A stretch of 41,162 nucleotides of DNA from Occallatibacter sp. (lineage in GTDB: Bacteria; Acidobacteriota; Terriglobia; Terriglobales; Acidobacteriaceae). A program made the translations under genes and the position numbers. Below are positions 9,064 to 16,913 of this stretch, one piece after another. Under the pieces are notes generated by a model, which saw only the letters and a program-made list of their open reading frames with translations, did no database searches and was not told the origin of the DNA. Each line of letters starts with the position of its first letter. Position 1 is the stretch's first letter. The stretch covers positions 1-41,162 of the forward strand of contig JARLFZ010000028.1 in assembly GCA_031296305.1 (NCBI GenBank), read 5' to 3'.

Positions 9064-9793
9064 TGTCCTCACTGAGATTTGCGGCGGCCGGCGAGAACAA
9101 CACGTCGGCAGCAGCCACCTTGTGATAGGCGTCCATCTCGGCTACGATCGCTTCGCGATCCGCGCCCAGTTCCGCTCCGTTGGCCTGGTAGCCGTCCACG
9201 CTCACGATCAGCTCGTCGTAGAGCTCTACCAGTGTTGGTTGCGGGCCGAGCCAGAGCGTCTTTGCCTTGCGCGAGCCGCCTATGATGCGCGAGCGGCTGG
9301 AGTCGCGCGAGAAGCGCCGCTGCTGGTCAGCATTGGGCGTTTTAAAGCGATGGCAGAGATTGCGGTACTTCTGCATCACTCCCTTGTCATCCGCGCTCCA
9401 TAAGGCGTTGAGATAGACAGACTCAACACCCAGGACAATCGGTTCATCGTCAGAAGGCTCAGCGCGCTCAACATTCACAATGGCGTTGCCCACAGCCAGG
9501 CGGTGGGACAACGGCAAAAGCGACTGCCAACCGGCGGCGGAGGTGACTGGCGAACCATCCGCAGTGGCATAGCCTTCAGCGTTGACCAGGCTTTGCTCTA
9601 CGAGCGCCAGGCGCGCCGAAGTGGAATCGAAGCTGTCGACTCGTTTGCCGAACTGGTTCTCAGAGGCAGAAACCACGCCATCGAAATAGTGCATCCATTG
9701 TTTCTTGAGAATGCGCGCGAGTGTAAGCCGGTACTGTTTTCCGCGATCTTCGATCACGACGATACGCGATGTTGCGAGCTCGATTGATGCCAT
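9056..9793 (-). CDS. tail assembly chaperone-like protein
   Basis: The 245-residue protein lies between tail tube and tape measure, where G/GT-type chaperones are encoded. The start is placed at ATG 9793 (M-A-S-I-E-L-A-T-S) with AGGA upstream; the frame stays open a further 53 codons but that part looks non-coding. It contains an F-D-S-T-S-A-R-L-A-L-V-E-Q-S-L-V-N-A-E-G segment and many charged residues. I do not recognise a named family, so the role rests on synteny with B3-like phages. No canonical slippery heptamer was seen near its end. Confidence 0.5.
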   Translation of the reverse strand: MASIELATSRIVVIEDRGKQYRLTLARILKKQWMHYFDGVVSASENQFGKRVDSFDSTSARLALVEQSLVNAEGYATADGSPVTSAAGWQSLLPLSHRLAVGNAIVNVERAEPSDDEPIVLGVESVYLNALWSADDKGVMQKYRNLCHRFKTPNADQQRRFSRDSSRSRIIGGSRKAKTLWLGPQPTLVELYDELIVSVDGYQANGAELGADREAIVAEMDAYHKVAAADVLFSPAAANLSEDND

Positions 9794-9862
9794 GAGGGGT
9801 CCTTCTTTCAATTTGGATTGGATTTTGTATTGCTTACCAGGGTGAAGGACCCTGCATTGCTT

Positions 9863-9889
9863 GAGGTTCGCGGAGTGGGGCGAAACCTC
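9863..9889 (-). other. hairpin between tail tube and chaperone genes
   Basis: GAGGTT (9863-9868) pairs perfectly with AACCTC (9884-9889). It sits in the 178-bp gap between the tail-tube stop and the next start on the minus strand. There is no clear T-run, so it may be an mRNA-processing or attenuation structure rather than a full terminator. Confidence 0.35.
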
Positions 9890-9971
9890 GATCCAGCGAA
9901 GCGGTGCCAGATCTTGAAACGGTGAAAAGAGCGGAGCGCGCACCCAGAGCACACGCCCCGCGGAAAACTCG

Positions 9972-10988
9972 TTAAGCGCCTACAAGGTAGGCTGCGACTG
10001 CGCTGATTACCTGCAGTGAGACGGGAGGAACGCCAGCCACCTGGTTGCAAGTAGTCTCGTCAGCCTCGATCTGCCAGACTTCCATTTCGCCATCGAATCC
10101 AAGCTTGGTGGTTTTGGTCTGCATCTGTGGAATCGAGATGGCGAGCTGTGCGGCCGCACCGGAGTTCACGGTCAGGTTATAGCCCGAGGCCGTATCGTTC
10201 TGGTGAAGCAAATAGACGTCGTCAACATCCTTCGCTGCGATGGTGGTCGTCAGTGAGAACTTCGGGTTGCCCTTGCGCACAAAGATGCCGTACTGGCCAC
10301 CGCCCGGTGCTTTATGCACGCTTGCCTGGTTGTCTAGCTTGAGCGTGGTGCTCATATGCCTGCCGGTAAGATTCTGCAGCGCACCCACCGGGCCGAACTG
10401 CAGCGTGGCATCGGAGCCCAACACATAACTTTCCGCGGCAAGCGCCGGAAGGATAGCCATCGCGCCCATTATCTGGCGGCCAGTGCCGATCCCGTTCATC
10501 TCGACCATTACCGCGCCAACCTCATTGATCGTGATGGTGACATCGCTCAAGCAGAAGTCCGGGACTTTGTACTTCAGCGCTTCGGTGTCCTCCATATAGA
10601 TTGTGGTCGGCACTGCAGTGCGCGTCGACTCATCGAAAGTGAAGGTGTGAGTGTAAGGAGAGACCGCACCGACCACCGTATCCTTGCCCATCAGAAAAGC
10701 GAGACACCATCCCAGGGTCCACGGAGATCCTTCAGCCTTGAAGCCGGAAAGCTTGGTGTCGAAGCTCGTCGCCTGCCCGTTGGTAGCAAAAGCAGTTCCC
10801 TTGCCGGCATAGTCGATATCGGTACGGCGCGTCTTCGTAAGTTCCAGGACGGCCCCGCCATCAAAGCGTTGGCGCTGGGTCAGAGCCGCATCGGCGAGAG
10901 CGGCATTCCACGCGAGTTGGCGATTCGCGCTGAGGACCAGGTTACGTGCGGATTTCCATTGAGACTCAAAGTTGAAGGGTCCAGGCAT
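9972..10988 (-). CDS. major tail tube protein
   Basis: The 338-residue protein forms the inner tube of a non-contractile tail. The start is ATG at 10988 (M-P-G-P-F-N-F-E-S-Q) after AAGGAAG; the open frame upstream overlaps the preceding gene and is not convincing. It has the features of siphophage tube proteins: an N-terminal G-G-A-V-L-E-L-T-K-T-R-R-T-D-I-D segment, G-K-G-T-A-F-A, a Y-T-H-T-F-T-F strand and D-V-T-I-T-I-N-E-V-G-A-V-M-V-E-M-N-G-I-G-T-G, the kind of beta-sandwich pattern these proteins share. No sheath gene is nearby, supporting a siphovirus. Confidence 0.75.
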   Translation of the reverse strand: MPGPFNFESQWKSARNLVLSANRQLAWNAALADAALTQRQRFDGGAVLELTKTRRTDIDYAGKGTAFATNGQATSFDTKLSGFKAEGSPWTLGWCLAFLMGKDTVVGAVSPYTHTFTFDESTRTAVPTTIYMEDTEALKYKVPDFCLSDVTITINEVGAVMVEMNGIGTGRQIMGAMAILPALAAESYVLGSDATLQFGPVGALQNLTGRHMSTTLKLDNQASVHKAPGGGQYGIFVRKGNPKFSLTTTIAAKDVDDVYLLHQNDTASGYNLTVNSGAAAQLAISIPQMQTKTTKLGFDGEMEVWQIEADETTCNQVAGVPPVSLQVISAVAAYLVGA

Positions 10989-10990
10989 GG

Positions 10991-11275
10991 TTATTTGCTT
11001 CCTTTCGCGGAGGCGGTATTCGTCTCGGTTGCAACTGCGACTGGGGCCGGCGCTGCCTCTGCAGGTGCGGGCTCGAAGATCGGTTTCCCCTGGTAGAGTT
11101 CGCGCGACAACACTTTGGCCCACTCGCTGGTGAGCACGCGCGTGGGACTGCCGGGCGTGAAGGAGTAACTCAGATGCGCCGTATTTACCTGCAGGGCGCC
11201 ATTCTTGCCCGCCATCGCAACACCAGCCGCACTGAGCTGAACGTTAATGAAATCGGATTGGACTGCTGTAGCCAT
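10991..11275 (-). CDS. small phage protein before the tail tube (DUF2635-like)
   Basis: The 94-residue product starts at ATG 11275 (M-A-T-A-V-Q-S-D-F) with GAGG upstream; the longer frame to 11347 overlaps the gp37-like gene and is rejected. It has a V-L-T-S-E-W-A-K-V-L-S-R-E-L-Y-Q-G-K-P-I-F segment like small DUF2635-type proteins in Mu-like tail operons, and an Ala/Pro/Glu-rich tail. Two bases separate its stop from the tail-tube start. Function unknown; family resemblance is weak. Confidence 0.5.
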   Translation of the reverse strand: MATAVQSDFINVQLSAAGVAMAGKNGALQVNTAHLSYSFTPGSPTRVLTSEWAKVLSRELYQGKPIFEPAPAEAAPAPVAVATETNTASAKGSK

Positions 11276-11288
11276 GTTCAAAACCTCA

Positions 11289-11783
11289 CTACACCGGCTG
11301 GGCGTTTGCTCCGCTGAACTGCGCGTTGCCTTTGACAAGCACAACAACTGAAAAGAGCTGATCGACCGGCCCTTGGTCTGTATCCACCAGGGAAACCGAT
11401 CTCATCTCGATCGGGAACGTCTTGGCTCCATCCGCCAAGAACAAGCGCGCGCCGGCAAGTTGATCCTGGACGGTCGCGACCAGTACCAGCGTCTGTTTGC
11501 GTTCATCCGCCTTCGACCGCAAGGAAGACTCGAAGCAGAGGAGCTCGAAGGGAAGACTGGCCTCATAGGTTAGGCGCTGATTATCGCGAAGGTTGTCATA
11601 TTCTCCACCCGCGAAGCGTACCCGGATCGAAGGCGGCTGCAACACCAGGCGGCCGTCATCGTCGAAATCATCGTCACCCAGGGAATCGATCTGCACTTTG
11701 GAGCCATAGGCGGATGCAAGCTTCGCACGCAAAAGAGCCAGCAGCGCGGCCTCAACGTAATCGATACGGAAGGTCGAGCTCAT
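11289..11783 (-). CDS. Mu gp37-like tail completion protein (DUF1834)
   Basis: The 164-residue product resembles the gp37/DUF1834 family, which in Mu-like phages lies between the G-like protein and the tail tube or sheath genes and is thought to act in head-tail joining. Characteristic features are an N-terminal helix (I-D-Y-V-E-A-A-L-L-A-L-L-R-A), an acidic stretch D-D-D-F-D-D-D-G, then beta-rich sequence with Q-P-P-S-I-R-V and Y-E-A-S-L-P-F-E-L-L. ATG at 11783 overlaps the upstream TGA (ATGA). Confidence 0.65.
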   Translation of the reverse strand: MSSTFRIDYVEAALLALLRAKLASAYGSKVQIDSLGDDDFDDDGRLVLQPPSIRVRFAGGEYDNLRDNQRLTYEASLPFELLCFESSLRSKADERKQTLVLVATVQDQLAGARLFLADGAKTFPIEMRSVSLVDTDQGPVDQLFSVVVLVKGNAQFSGANAQPV

Positions 11784-12529
11784 GGTGTGCCTCCAAGGCC
11801 CGCATCCTTCTTGGATTTGATCACGTAACGATTCACCAAGCCGCGGATCCGCGCCGGATCTTCCGGACGGAACACACAGTAAGGCCGCGGCGGAATATTC
11901 TGATGCCGCGCATGTTCGCCTACTTTGACCGTCGTCAGATTGCGTGGTCCGATGCGCCTGATCTTTTCAGTGACCAGGTTACGCGGTCCAATCAGCTTGG
12001 TGCGCAGAACCACTCGCTTATGTCCCTCCGGTGCAGGTCCTGCAACACGCCGGGCAACATATTCGCCCTGCAGCTTCTCAAAGCTGCCCACGTAGCGGGA
12101 TTGCATGCGCTGATAGCTGTGCTCCCCGACTTTCACGGTTGCTTCGGACTGCGCTTTGGTCCGCGGACCGATCGCTGCTCCGCGGTCGCGGGAGCCGAAC
12201 TGATGGACGGCAGCATACTTGAGAACGGTGCCGATGACGACGCTGTTTCCCTGAACGGCGTAGGTGATCGAATTCAGCAGCGTGCTCTTGCCGATCAGCA
12301 GCTTGTGCCCAGGCCCATACCGCTTCGGATCGCGCTTGATCGTGTTGGGCGAAAGCGGTACCCAGGAATTGGCCGGCGATCCCTGTTCGCGAAAGGTGCG
12401 ACGGACCGAGACGAGCTGAGACGCGCCGATCTCCCGCGACAGCTCCTCGTGCTGCTGCAAGGAGAGATGGAAGCGGCCCAAAGCCACTACCGCCCGACTC
12501 TCATCGACTTTGATTACCTCGGTTGCCAT
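11780..12529 (-). CDS. phage virion morphogenesis protein (Mu G-like) with an inserted segment
   Basis: The 249-residue protein matches the Mu gpG/P2 gpS-type virion morphogenesis family: R-R-T-F-R-E-Q-G-S-P-A-N-S-W-V-P-L-S-P-N-T near residues 43-63, L-L-I-G-K-S-T-L-L-N-S-I, H-Q-F-G, and the final I-P-P-R-P-Y-x-V-F motif near 216. Between H-Q-F-G (about 110) and I-P-P-R-P-Y about 90 residues are present with internal repetition of G-P-R-x and V-K-V-G-E-H; most family members have a shorter link here. Role: tail terminator or head completion. ATG at 12529 follows the DUF1320 gene. Confidence 0.75.
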   Translation of the reverse strand: MATEVIKVDESRAVVALGRFHLSLQQHEELSREIGASQLVSVRRTFREQGSPANSWVPLSPNTIKRDPKRYGPGHKLLIGKSTLLNSITYAVQGNSVVIGTVLKYAAVHQFGSRDRGAAIGPRTKAQSEATVKVGEHSYQRMQSRYVGSFEKLQGEYVARRVAGPAPEGHKRVVLRTKLIGPRNLVTEKIRRIGPRNLTTVKVGEHARHQNIPPRPYCVFRPEDPARIRGLVNRYVIKSKKDAGLGGTP

Positions 12530-12532
12530 TGC

Positions 12533-13021
12533 TTACATCCCATACCAGTACGGGAAATAGCCGCCGCGCTGATCGCGATCACCGCCCGTGTATCCATCCA
12601 AATTGCGGTCGCTGAAGCGCTCAGGCTTGCGGGTTACAACGGCCTCGCCAGATCCCGATTGCGCCAACTGCGCAGTGACGGGCTGGTCGAGCGACGCCTT
12701 GCCATTCGAAATGTCTTTGAGAAAGGCAATTGCCTGGTCAAACCGCTGTTGCACCGTATCGCTGATCCGCGTCTCGCGCCGCCGGCTAAAAAGCAGATAG
12801 ACGGTCAAATCCAGCGTCAGCGCCTTCACATCGTTGGACTGCTGCAGTGGGGTGACATACCGCTGCCGGCAGTAGCTCTCTACGCGACCCGATGCCTCTT
12901 CCAGCGCCGCAGTGACGATAGCGGCATTGACAGCGCCGGTATCGTCATCGTCGGTCAGCTCGATGAGATCCTTCTGCGAGAGCCGCAGAGGGACCAGGTC
13001 GTCCTGGGTCGCGTAGGCCAT
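12533..13021 (-). CDS. DUF1320 (Mu gp36-like) head-tail connector protein
   Basis: The 162-residue protein begins M-A-Y-A-T-Q-D-D-L, the hallmark start of Mu gp36/DUF1320 proteins, followed by the acidic L-T-D-D-D-D-T-G, an A-L-E-E-A-S-G-R-V-E-S-Y-C helix and the D-L-T-V-Y-L-L-F-S-R-R segment. The C-terminus has G-G-D-R-D-Q-R-G-G-Y-F-P-Y, also typical. The family is structurally an adaptor at the head-tail interface. Two bases separate its start from the upstream small gene's stop. Confidence 0.85.
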   Translation of the reverse strand: MAYATQDDLVPLRLSQKDLIELTDDDDTGAVNAAIVTAALEEASGRVESYCRQRYVTPLQQSNDVKALTLDLTVYLLFSRRRETRISDTVQQRFDQAIAFLKDISNGKASLDQPVTAQLAQSGSGEAVVTRKPERFSDRNLDGYTGGDRDQRGGYFPYWYGM

Positions 13022-13023
13022 GG

Positions 13024-13218
13024 TTAGTTCGTCTCTCCTGGAGTAGGCGCAGGTGCAACGTAGGGACCAATCACTTTCAGCGCCAGCAGCCGCTCAGCGT
13101 GAGATGAGGTGAGGTCGATTGGCTCGTCACGTTTGTACAACTCATTGTCGTGATTGATCGGATGCAGCACGGTATACGTCGTCGGCACCCCATCGTCCGC
13201 TTTCTTTTTGCCTGCCAT
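13024..13218 (-). CDS. small HI1506-like head protein
   Basis: This 64-residue protein (lysine-rich start; T-V-L-H-P-I-N-H-D-N-E-L-Y-K; L-L-A-L-K-V-I-G-P-Y-V-A-P) resembles the short HI1506-type proteins encoded between capsid and DUF1320 genes in Mu-like prophages. ATG at 13218. Its role is unknown but the position is conserved. Confidence 0.65.
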   Translation of the reverse strand: MAGKKKADDGVPTTYTVLHPINHDNELYKRDEPIDLTSSHAERLLALKVIGPYVAPAPTPGETN

Positions 13219-13249
13219 GGCTCCTTCTTTCTAAGCGTGGGTTGTGAGA

Positions 13250-13289
13250 GCGCGCCAGCCAGGGACGCTAAGCGTTCCGGCCGGCGCGC
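13250..13289 (-). terminator. strong hairpin downstream of the capsid gene
   Basis: GCGCGCCAGCC (13250-13260) pairs with GGCCGGCGCGC (13279-13289) at 10 of 11 positions, and the loop contains a further ACGC/GCGT stem (265-268 with 272-275). It is 15 bases after the major-capsid stop on the minus strand. There is no long T-run, so it may reduce read-through or protect the capsid mRNA 3' end. Confidence 0.5.
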
Positions 13290-13304
13290 CTGTGAGGTGC
13301 AGTT

Positions 13305-14285
13305 TTAGGCGACCGCGCTGGCGAAGAGATAACCGGCTTCAGGAGCGGTGATGTTCTCCGTCGAGTACCAGTCCACGCCCAACAGATCTGCCTTGGCCGT
13401 CGCGTCCGGATGCCGCGCGATAATCACGCCGTAGCCGTCGATGGTCAATGGCGCATCTGTCCAGACGAAGCTCTTGCCGAAACTGATGTCCTTTGGAGCG
13501 ACCTGGCCCTCAGCGCCTATCACGCCCGCATTCATCACCGACGGGGCCACATACGCCAGAATGGCGTTCTTGCCCCAGATGAAGGTTTGCGTGCCGTCGC
13601 CATTGTCCTTGATGCTGGCGGCCACGACGACCTTATCCACGCCAAAAACCGTCGCAAGTTCCTGCGCACCAATGATGCCGATCTGCGAGTACTTGAAGCG
13701 CTCGATGATCTTCGGATGGTTGCGCACCGCCTTGTAGACGTCATACCCGAGTACCAGCAGGTTCGCCGGTGATCCCGTAGTAATGACGGCCTCTTTGGCG
13801 GTCTCGACTGCAACGATTGGGTCGGAGTTCACATAATCCGACCAGAGCGAGCCAGCCGAGAGCGTCTGGGTATTGGCTCCATAGTTGGCCGGGTTGGTTG
13901 CCAACGCGGCCGCACGGGCCTGCCGATCGAGCATCAGCTTGGTCTGCAGCAGCTCCACGGTGGTCTGATTCAGATCGCCGATGGTGTACGACTTTTTCTC
14001 TTCGTCGGCAACCACGGCGCTCAGCGCATGGCTGGGGCAGAAATAGCTATTCGAAGAGAGCTTGAAGCTGGTACGCTCTGACGGCGAACCGGGGGCGCGC
14101 AGCGTATTGTTGGTGAGCTGCTGTGCTTCGCGGCCGAACACCCAATAGCGATCGGTCTGACGAATGACGGGCAAACGCGGAAACAGCAAGTCTGTCACGT
14201 CCTGATTGTTGCGATAGCCCTTCGCGTAGTTCGAAAGGGCCATGTCTAACCGCCCGGTTAAGGGCAGAACCACGGAAGTTGCCAT
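13305..14285 (-). CDS. major capsid protein
   Basis: The 326-residue protein lies between the decoration gene and head-joining genes, the Mu-like order. The sequence fits HK97-fold capsid proteins encoded by transposable siphophages: N-terminal L-F-P-R-L-P-V, a R-T-S-F-K-L-S-S-N-S-Y segment, G-D-L-N-Q-T-T-V-E-L-L-Q-T-K-L-x-L-D-R-Q helix and C-terminal F-V-W-T-D-A-P-L-T-I-D-G-Y-G-V-I-I-A-R. ATG at 14285. Strong hairpins on both sides of the decoration/capsid block suggest tuned expression. Confidence 0.85.
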   Translation of the reverse strand: MATSVVLPLTGRLDMALSNYAKGYRNNQDVTDLLFPRLPVIRQTDRYWVFGREAQQLTNNTLRAPGSPSERTSFKLSSNSYFCPSHALSAVVADEEKKSYTIGDLNQTTVELLQTKLMLDRQARAAALATNPANYGANTQTLSAGSLWSDYVNSDPIVAVETAKEAVITTGSPANLLVLGYDVYKAVRNHPKIIERFKYSQIGIIGAQELATVFGVDKVVVAASIKDNGDGTQTFIWGKNAILAYVAPSVMNAGVIGAEGQVAPKDISFGKSFVWTDAPLTIDGYGVIIARHPDATAKADLLGVDWYSTENITAPEAGYLFASAVA

Positions 14286-14341
14286 TGCCTCAGCTCCTCT
14301 AAGCGAGAATGTCCGGCGCCCACAAGCGCAACGGAGTTGTG

Positions 14342-14746
14342 TTACTTGACCATCGGAAGAACGTCGATGATGAACTCGTCACCGACAACAGCGGCGCTCG
14401 ACTGCGCGCGCCCGGCAATCTCCTCACCGGTACCGGAGGCGCCTACGGCGGGAATAAACCGCGACGTTGCATCCGCCTTCACGTACTGGCCTGCGGCAAT
14501 CACCGCGCCAGCAATCGCCACTGTTTCACCGCCCTGGACGACCGGGAAGGCATCGCCCACTGCCGTTCCGCCCACGGGGACGTCGCCGGCGACACCGACC
14601 ACGCGCGTATTGAGAACGGTAATCAGTTTGCCGCCACCGTCGGCGACCCCCTGGGCGACCGCCAAGCCGCGCAAAATTCCGGCCGTCTCGGCCATCCTGG
14701 TGCGGATCTCGGGAATCCCAACAGGTCCCATCACTCGCATTGTCAT
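14342..14746 (-). CDS. capsid decoration protein
   Basis: The 134-residue, Gly/Val-rich protein contains G-G-E-T-V-A-I-A-G-A-V-I-A-A-G-Q-Y-V-K-A-D-A and ends G-D-E-F-I-I-D-V-L-P, a pattern of capsid cement/decoration proteins (DUF2190-like). It lies directly upstream of the capsid gene, as expected. ATG at 14746 is preceded by GAGG; further in-frame Met codons follow within six residues, so the exact start is uncertain. Confidence 0.65.
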   Translation of the reverse strand: MTMRVMGPVGIPEIRTRMAETAGILRGLAVAQGVADGGGKLITVLNTRVVGVAGDVPVGGTAVGDAFPVVQGGETVAIAGAVIAAGQYVKADATSRFIPAVGASGTGEEIAGRAQSSAAVVGDEFIIDVLPMVK

Positions 14747-14777
14747 GACTCAAATCCTCGTTTCTGTGGAATCGTTC

Positions 14778-14816
14778 GCCTCGGGGGTGGCTTTCGCCCT
14801 TCGATTCCCCCGAGGC
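14778..14816 (-). terminator. 10-bp perfect hairpin upstream of the decoration gene
   Basis: GCCTCGGGGG (14778-14787) pairs perfectly with CCCCCGAGGC (14807-14816), loop 19 bases. It lies between the protease/scaffold stop and the decoration/capsid genes. No T-run follows on the minus strand, so attenuation or RNA processing that separates scaffold from capsid mRNA is as likely as termination. Confidence 0.55.
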
Positions 14817-14859
14817 ATTGTTCGCCGGCCCCTAACAGCCTCCGGCCCGAATGAACTTC

Positions 14860-15510
14860 CTAGACTGCGCCTGCCGTGCTTGACCCAGACCGAGACGGCT
14901 TCCAGCTTTCGGCTTTCAGTTCCTTGAACGCGTCGTTATAGCCGATTTTCTTTTCCTTCGCACGTTGCTTCACAGCCTCGTCGAAGAGGATGGAATCGGG
15001 ATCGACGCCTTCCTTGAAAGTTGGCGATCCAGGGACTCCTGAGATTGGGAGCGCGCCCTGGGGCACGATCTCGCCCAGGCCATCGAGCACGTCAGTGAAA
15101 AGCTGCAGCGCATCTTTCTTCTGCTTCTTGTCGCCTTCGCCAAACTCGATCTCAACGATGTCGGCGGTACTCAGCGCATGGAAGAGCTGCGGAACACCCA
15201 TTTGCTCGTAAGCGGGCAGCCAGCGCTTGTTTGCCTTCAGATTTGCGATCGCATCCTTGGCGCGTTGCGAAAGCCCGGCCAGCGTCTGCGTTTTCTTGTA
15301 CTCCGCAAACAGTGCCTCGGCCGCTTCGCGCTTCTCACGCTCTGCCTTCAGTTCCTCGGCGAACTTGGCTTCGGTTTTCTTGTTTTCAGCGAGGATCAGG
15401 TCCTTGACGCGATCTTCGCTGAATGCCGGCTGCAGGGCGGGACCGCCGCCGAACATTTCCCGCAGCGCCTCTTTTACCCTGTCCGCGATGGACTTGGTGT
15501 CTTCTGGCAT
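14860..15510 (-). CDS. nested scaffold protein (Mu Z-like) from an internal start
   Basis: Within the protease gene, in the same frame, ATG at 15510 (codon 156) begins M-P-E-D-T-K-S-I-A-D-R-V and is preceded by GAGGAG at good spacing. Translation from here gives a 216-residue protein holding only the coiled-coil part. In Mu, gene Z (scaffold) is nested in gene I in just this way. The internal site is seen; that it is used is inferred. Confidence 0.6.
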   Translation of the reverse strand: MPEDTKSIADRVKEALREMFGGGPALQPAFSEDRVKDLILAENKKTEAKFAEELKAEREKREAAEALFAEYKKTQTLAGLSQRAKDAIANLKANKRWLPAYEQMGVPQLFHALSTADIVEIEFGEGDKKQKKDALQLFTDVLDGLGEIVPQGALPISGVPGSPTFKEGVDPDSILFDEAVKQRAKEKKIGYNDAFKELKAESWKPSRSGSSTAGAV

Positions 15511-15975
15511 TGTGTTCTCCTCGTCGAATTCGATTGATTGAAATTCCGCCTGGCTGAATGCAGCATCGGCCAGGCCTTTTACTTCCGGAACATCGGCGCC
15601 CAGAAAGCCAAGGTGCCGCAAACCGTACTTCCCATCGGCGGACTTGTAGAGCGCCACAGAGCGCTTCTTGTAACGCCCGGCAAGAAAGCTTTCACGGAAC
15701 GCGGGCTCAACCTGGTGAAGCTTCGCCACCAGCGTGCCGGAAACGTTCTTCAGCTTGGAAACCCACGCATATGCAGGTGCGCCGCTCGCAGCCTTTGGAT
15801 GGCCTAGTACCACAGGAGCTTCATGCTTCGCCGGATCGTAGCTATCGGCGATCTGCTGGACGTCCGCCTCGGAGTAGTTCCCCTTTTCGCCGTAATCGCC
15901 GGCACGAAAGATCTCCATCCACGGCGTTTCATCCTCCGCATGCTGGATGCTATCGGTCTTTGTCAATACGGCCAC
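14860..15975 (-). CDS. Mu I-like capsid maturation protease/scaffold
   Basis: The 371-residue product has an N-terminal protease half like Mu gpI: E-A-P-V-V-L-G-H-P-K, A-Y-A-W-V-S-K-L, and L-R-H-L-G-F-L-G-A-D-V-P-E-V-K-G-L, all family signatures. The C-terminal half is charged coiled-coil (about 195-250) and Lys/Glu-rich, typical of scaffold. Start is GTG at 15975; no better start is visible. It follows the F-like gene after a 119-bp gap. Role: prohead assembly and cleavage of scaffold and capsid. Confidence 0.8.
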   Translation of the reverse strand: MAVLTKTDSIQHAEDETPWMEIFRAGDYGEKGNYSEADVQQIADSYDPAKHEAPVVLGHPKAASGAPAYAWVSKLKNVSGTLVAKLHQVEPAFRESFLAGRYKKRSVALYKSADGKYGLRHLGFLGADVPEVKGLADAAFSQAEFQSIEFDEENTMPEDTKSIADRVKEALREMFGGGPALQPAFSEDRVKDLILAENKKTEAKFAEELKAEREKREAAEALFAEYKKTQTLAGLSQRAKDAIANLKANKRWLPAYEQMGVPQLFHALSTADIVEIEFGEGDKKQKKDALQLFTDVLDGLGEIVPQGALPISGVPGSPTFKEGVDPDSILFDEAVKQRAKEKKIGYNDAFKELKAESWKPSRSGSSTAGAV

Positions 15976-16094
15976 GGATCAAATTTAAGGGGCGGAACAG
16001 GTAGACAGGGGCGCACTAGACTCGGTGGGTAAAGAGAATTAAGCTGACATACTTACCGAGCTAAACACGCAGAAGAGAACCGGAAAGGCTGTGT
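15976..16094 (-). promoter_or_regulatory. 119-bp gap in the head operon with a partial dyad
   Basis: This is the longest gap in the head operon. It includes an imperfect dyad (CTCGGT at 16020-16025 against ACCGAG at about 16057-16062). It may carry a secondary promoter or processing site for the protease-capsid mRNA, but no clear -35/-10 pair was identified. Confidence 0.25.
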
Positions 16095-16913
16095 TTATGC
16101 GGCCATCAGCGTGCGGAAGTCCGTCTGGTCAAGCTCAAGCAAGGTCAGAGGCTTGGTTCCCAACCGTTCGATACCGCCCTCGCTGGAGTTCGGATCGATC
16201 TGAAGCGCTTCCTCTTCGGTGAGCGGAACCACAGAACAGCGGCAATTGAAGTCCCATGGCGGATAAATCTTACGCCAGACGGGATCGATTGCGCGAGCGA
16301 TAAAACCGTCAAGCTCCGCATGACCAGGCCGCACCCGCAAATCTCCTGCCGTCCAGTATTGCCAGCACGGAAGGGCATCCATCATGTGCGGTTCCTGCAT
16401 CTGTTCGAGCCGGCCGGCCGAGTAAGCCTTCGCGGTGTTGGTATGGAACACCGTATCCAACTCGAAGGCGGTCAGATCGGCGACACCGGCATCGCTGGCA
16501 ATCTGATGGGCAACCTTCTCAAAATCCGCCCGTGTGCCGCCTTGCGCCACGCTCTCAGAGAGTGCATCGCGCACTTTGGCAATCACGCGCTGATCGTTGA
16601 CGCCGGCAATGGTAAACGCATCGCTGCGGTATTGCCGTGTCAGTCCATCGAAGACTTCCTTCGTGACTGGGGTCAAATCGCGAAGATATTCGATTGCGCC
16701 CGTAGCCGGCACATCAAAGGAAAACCCTACATCCAAGTTAGCCTTCTGCGGATTTTCGGCGAAGGTGTGAATCAGATGCGAGCCGGTGGCCAGGCGCACC
16801 GGTCGGCGTGTCTTCGTCAGACCGGTGCGTGCGATATGCAGGCGCCCGAGCAGATTCGAGGCCGCCATGTAGCGCGCCAGCGTATCACCGATCTTGACCT
16901 GGGACGAGATCAC
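16095..16913 (-). CDS. Mu F-like head morphogenesis protein
   Basis: The 272-residue protein carries the SPP1 gp7/Mu F minor head signature: F-H-T-N-T-A-K-A-Y-S-A-G-R, then R-V-R-P-G-H-A-E-L-D-G, D-P-V-W and P-P-W-D-F-N-C-R-C-S-V. Family members act in capsid assembly and the first steps of DNA ejection. It starts with GTG at 16913 overlapping the portal stop (GTGA), placing it immediately after the portal as in Mu. Confidence 0.9.
   Translation of the reverse strand: MISSQVKIGDTLARYMAASNLLGRLHIARTGLTKTRRPVRLATGSHLIHTFAENPQKANLDVGFSFDVPATGAIEYLRDLTPVTKEVFDGLTRQYRSDAFTIAGVNDQRVIAKVRDALSESVAQGGTRADFEKVAHQIASDAGVADLTAFELDTVFHTNTAKAYSAGRLEQMQEPHMMDALPCWQYWTAGDLRVRPGHAELDGFIARAIDPVWRKIYPPWDFNCRCSVVPLTEEEALQIDPNSSEGGIERLGTKPLTLLELDQTDFRTLMAA

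Noticed and set aside
9056-9110. Programmed frameshift joining the two tail-chaperone-like genes
   Set aside because: No slippery heptamer was seen near the end of the first gene, and the second has its own ATG with a ribosome-binding site.
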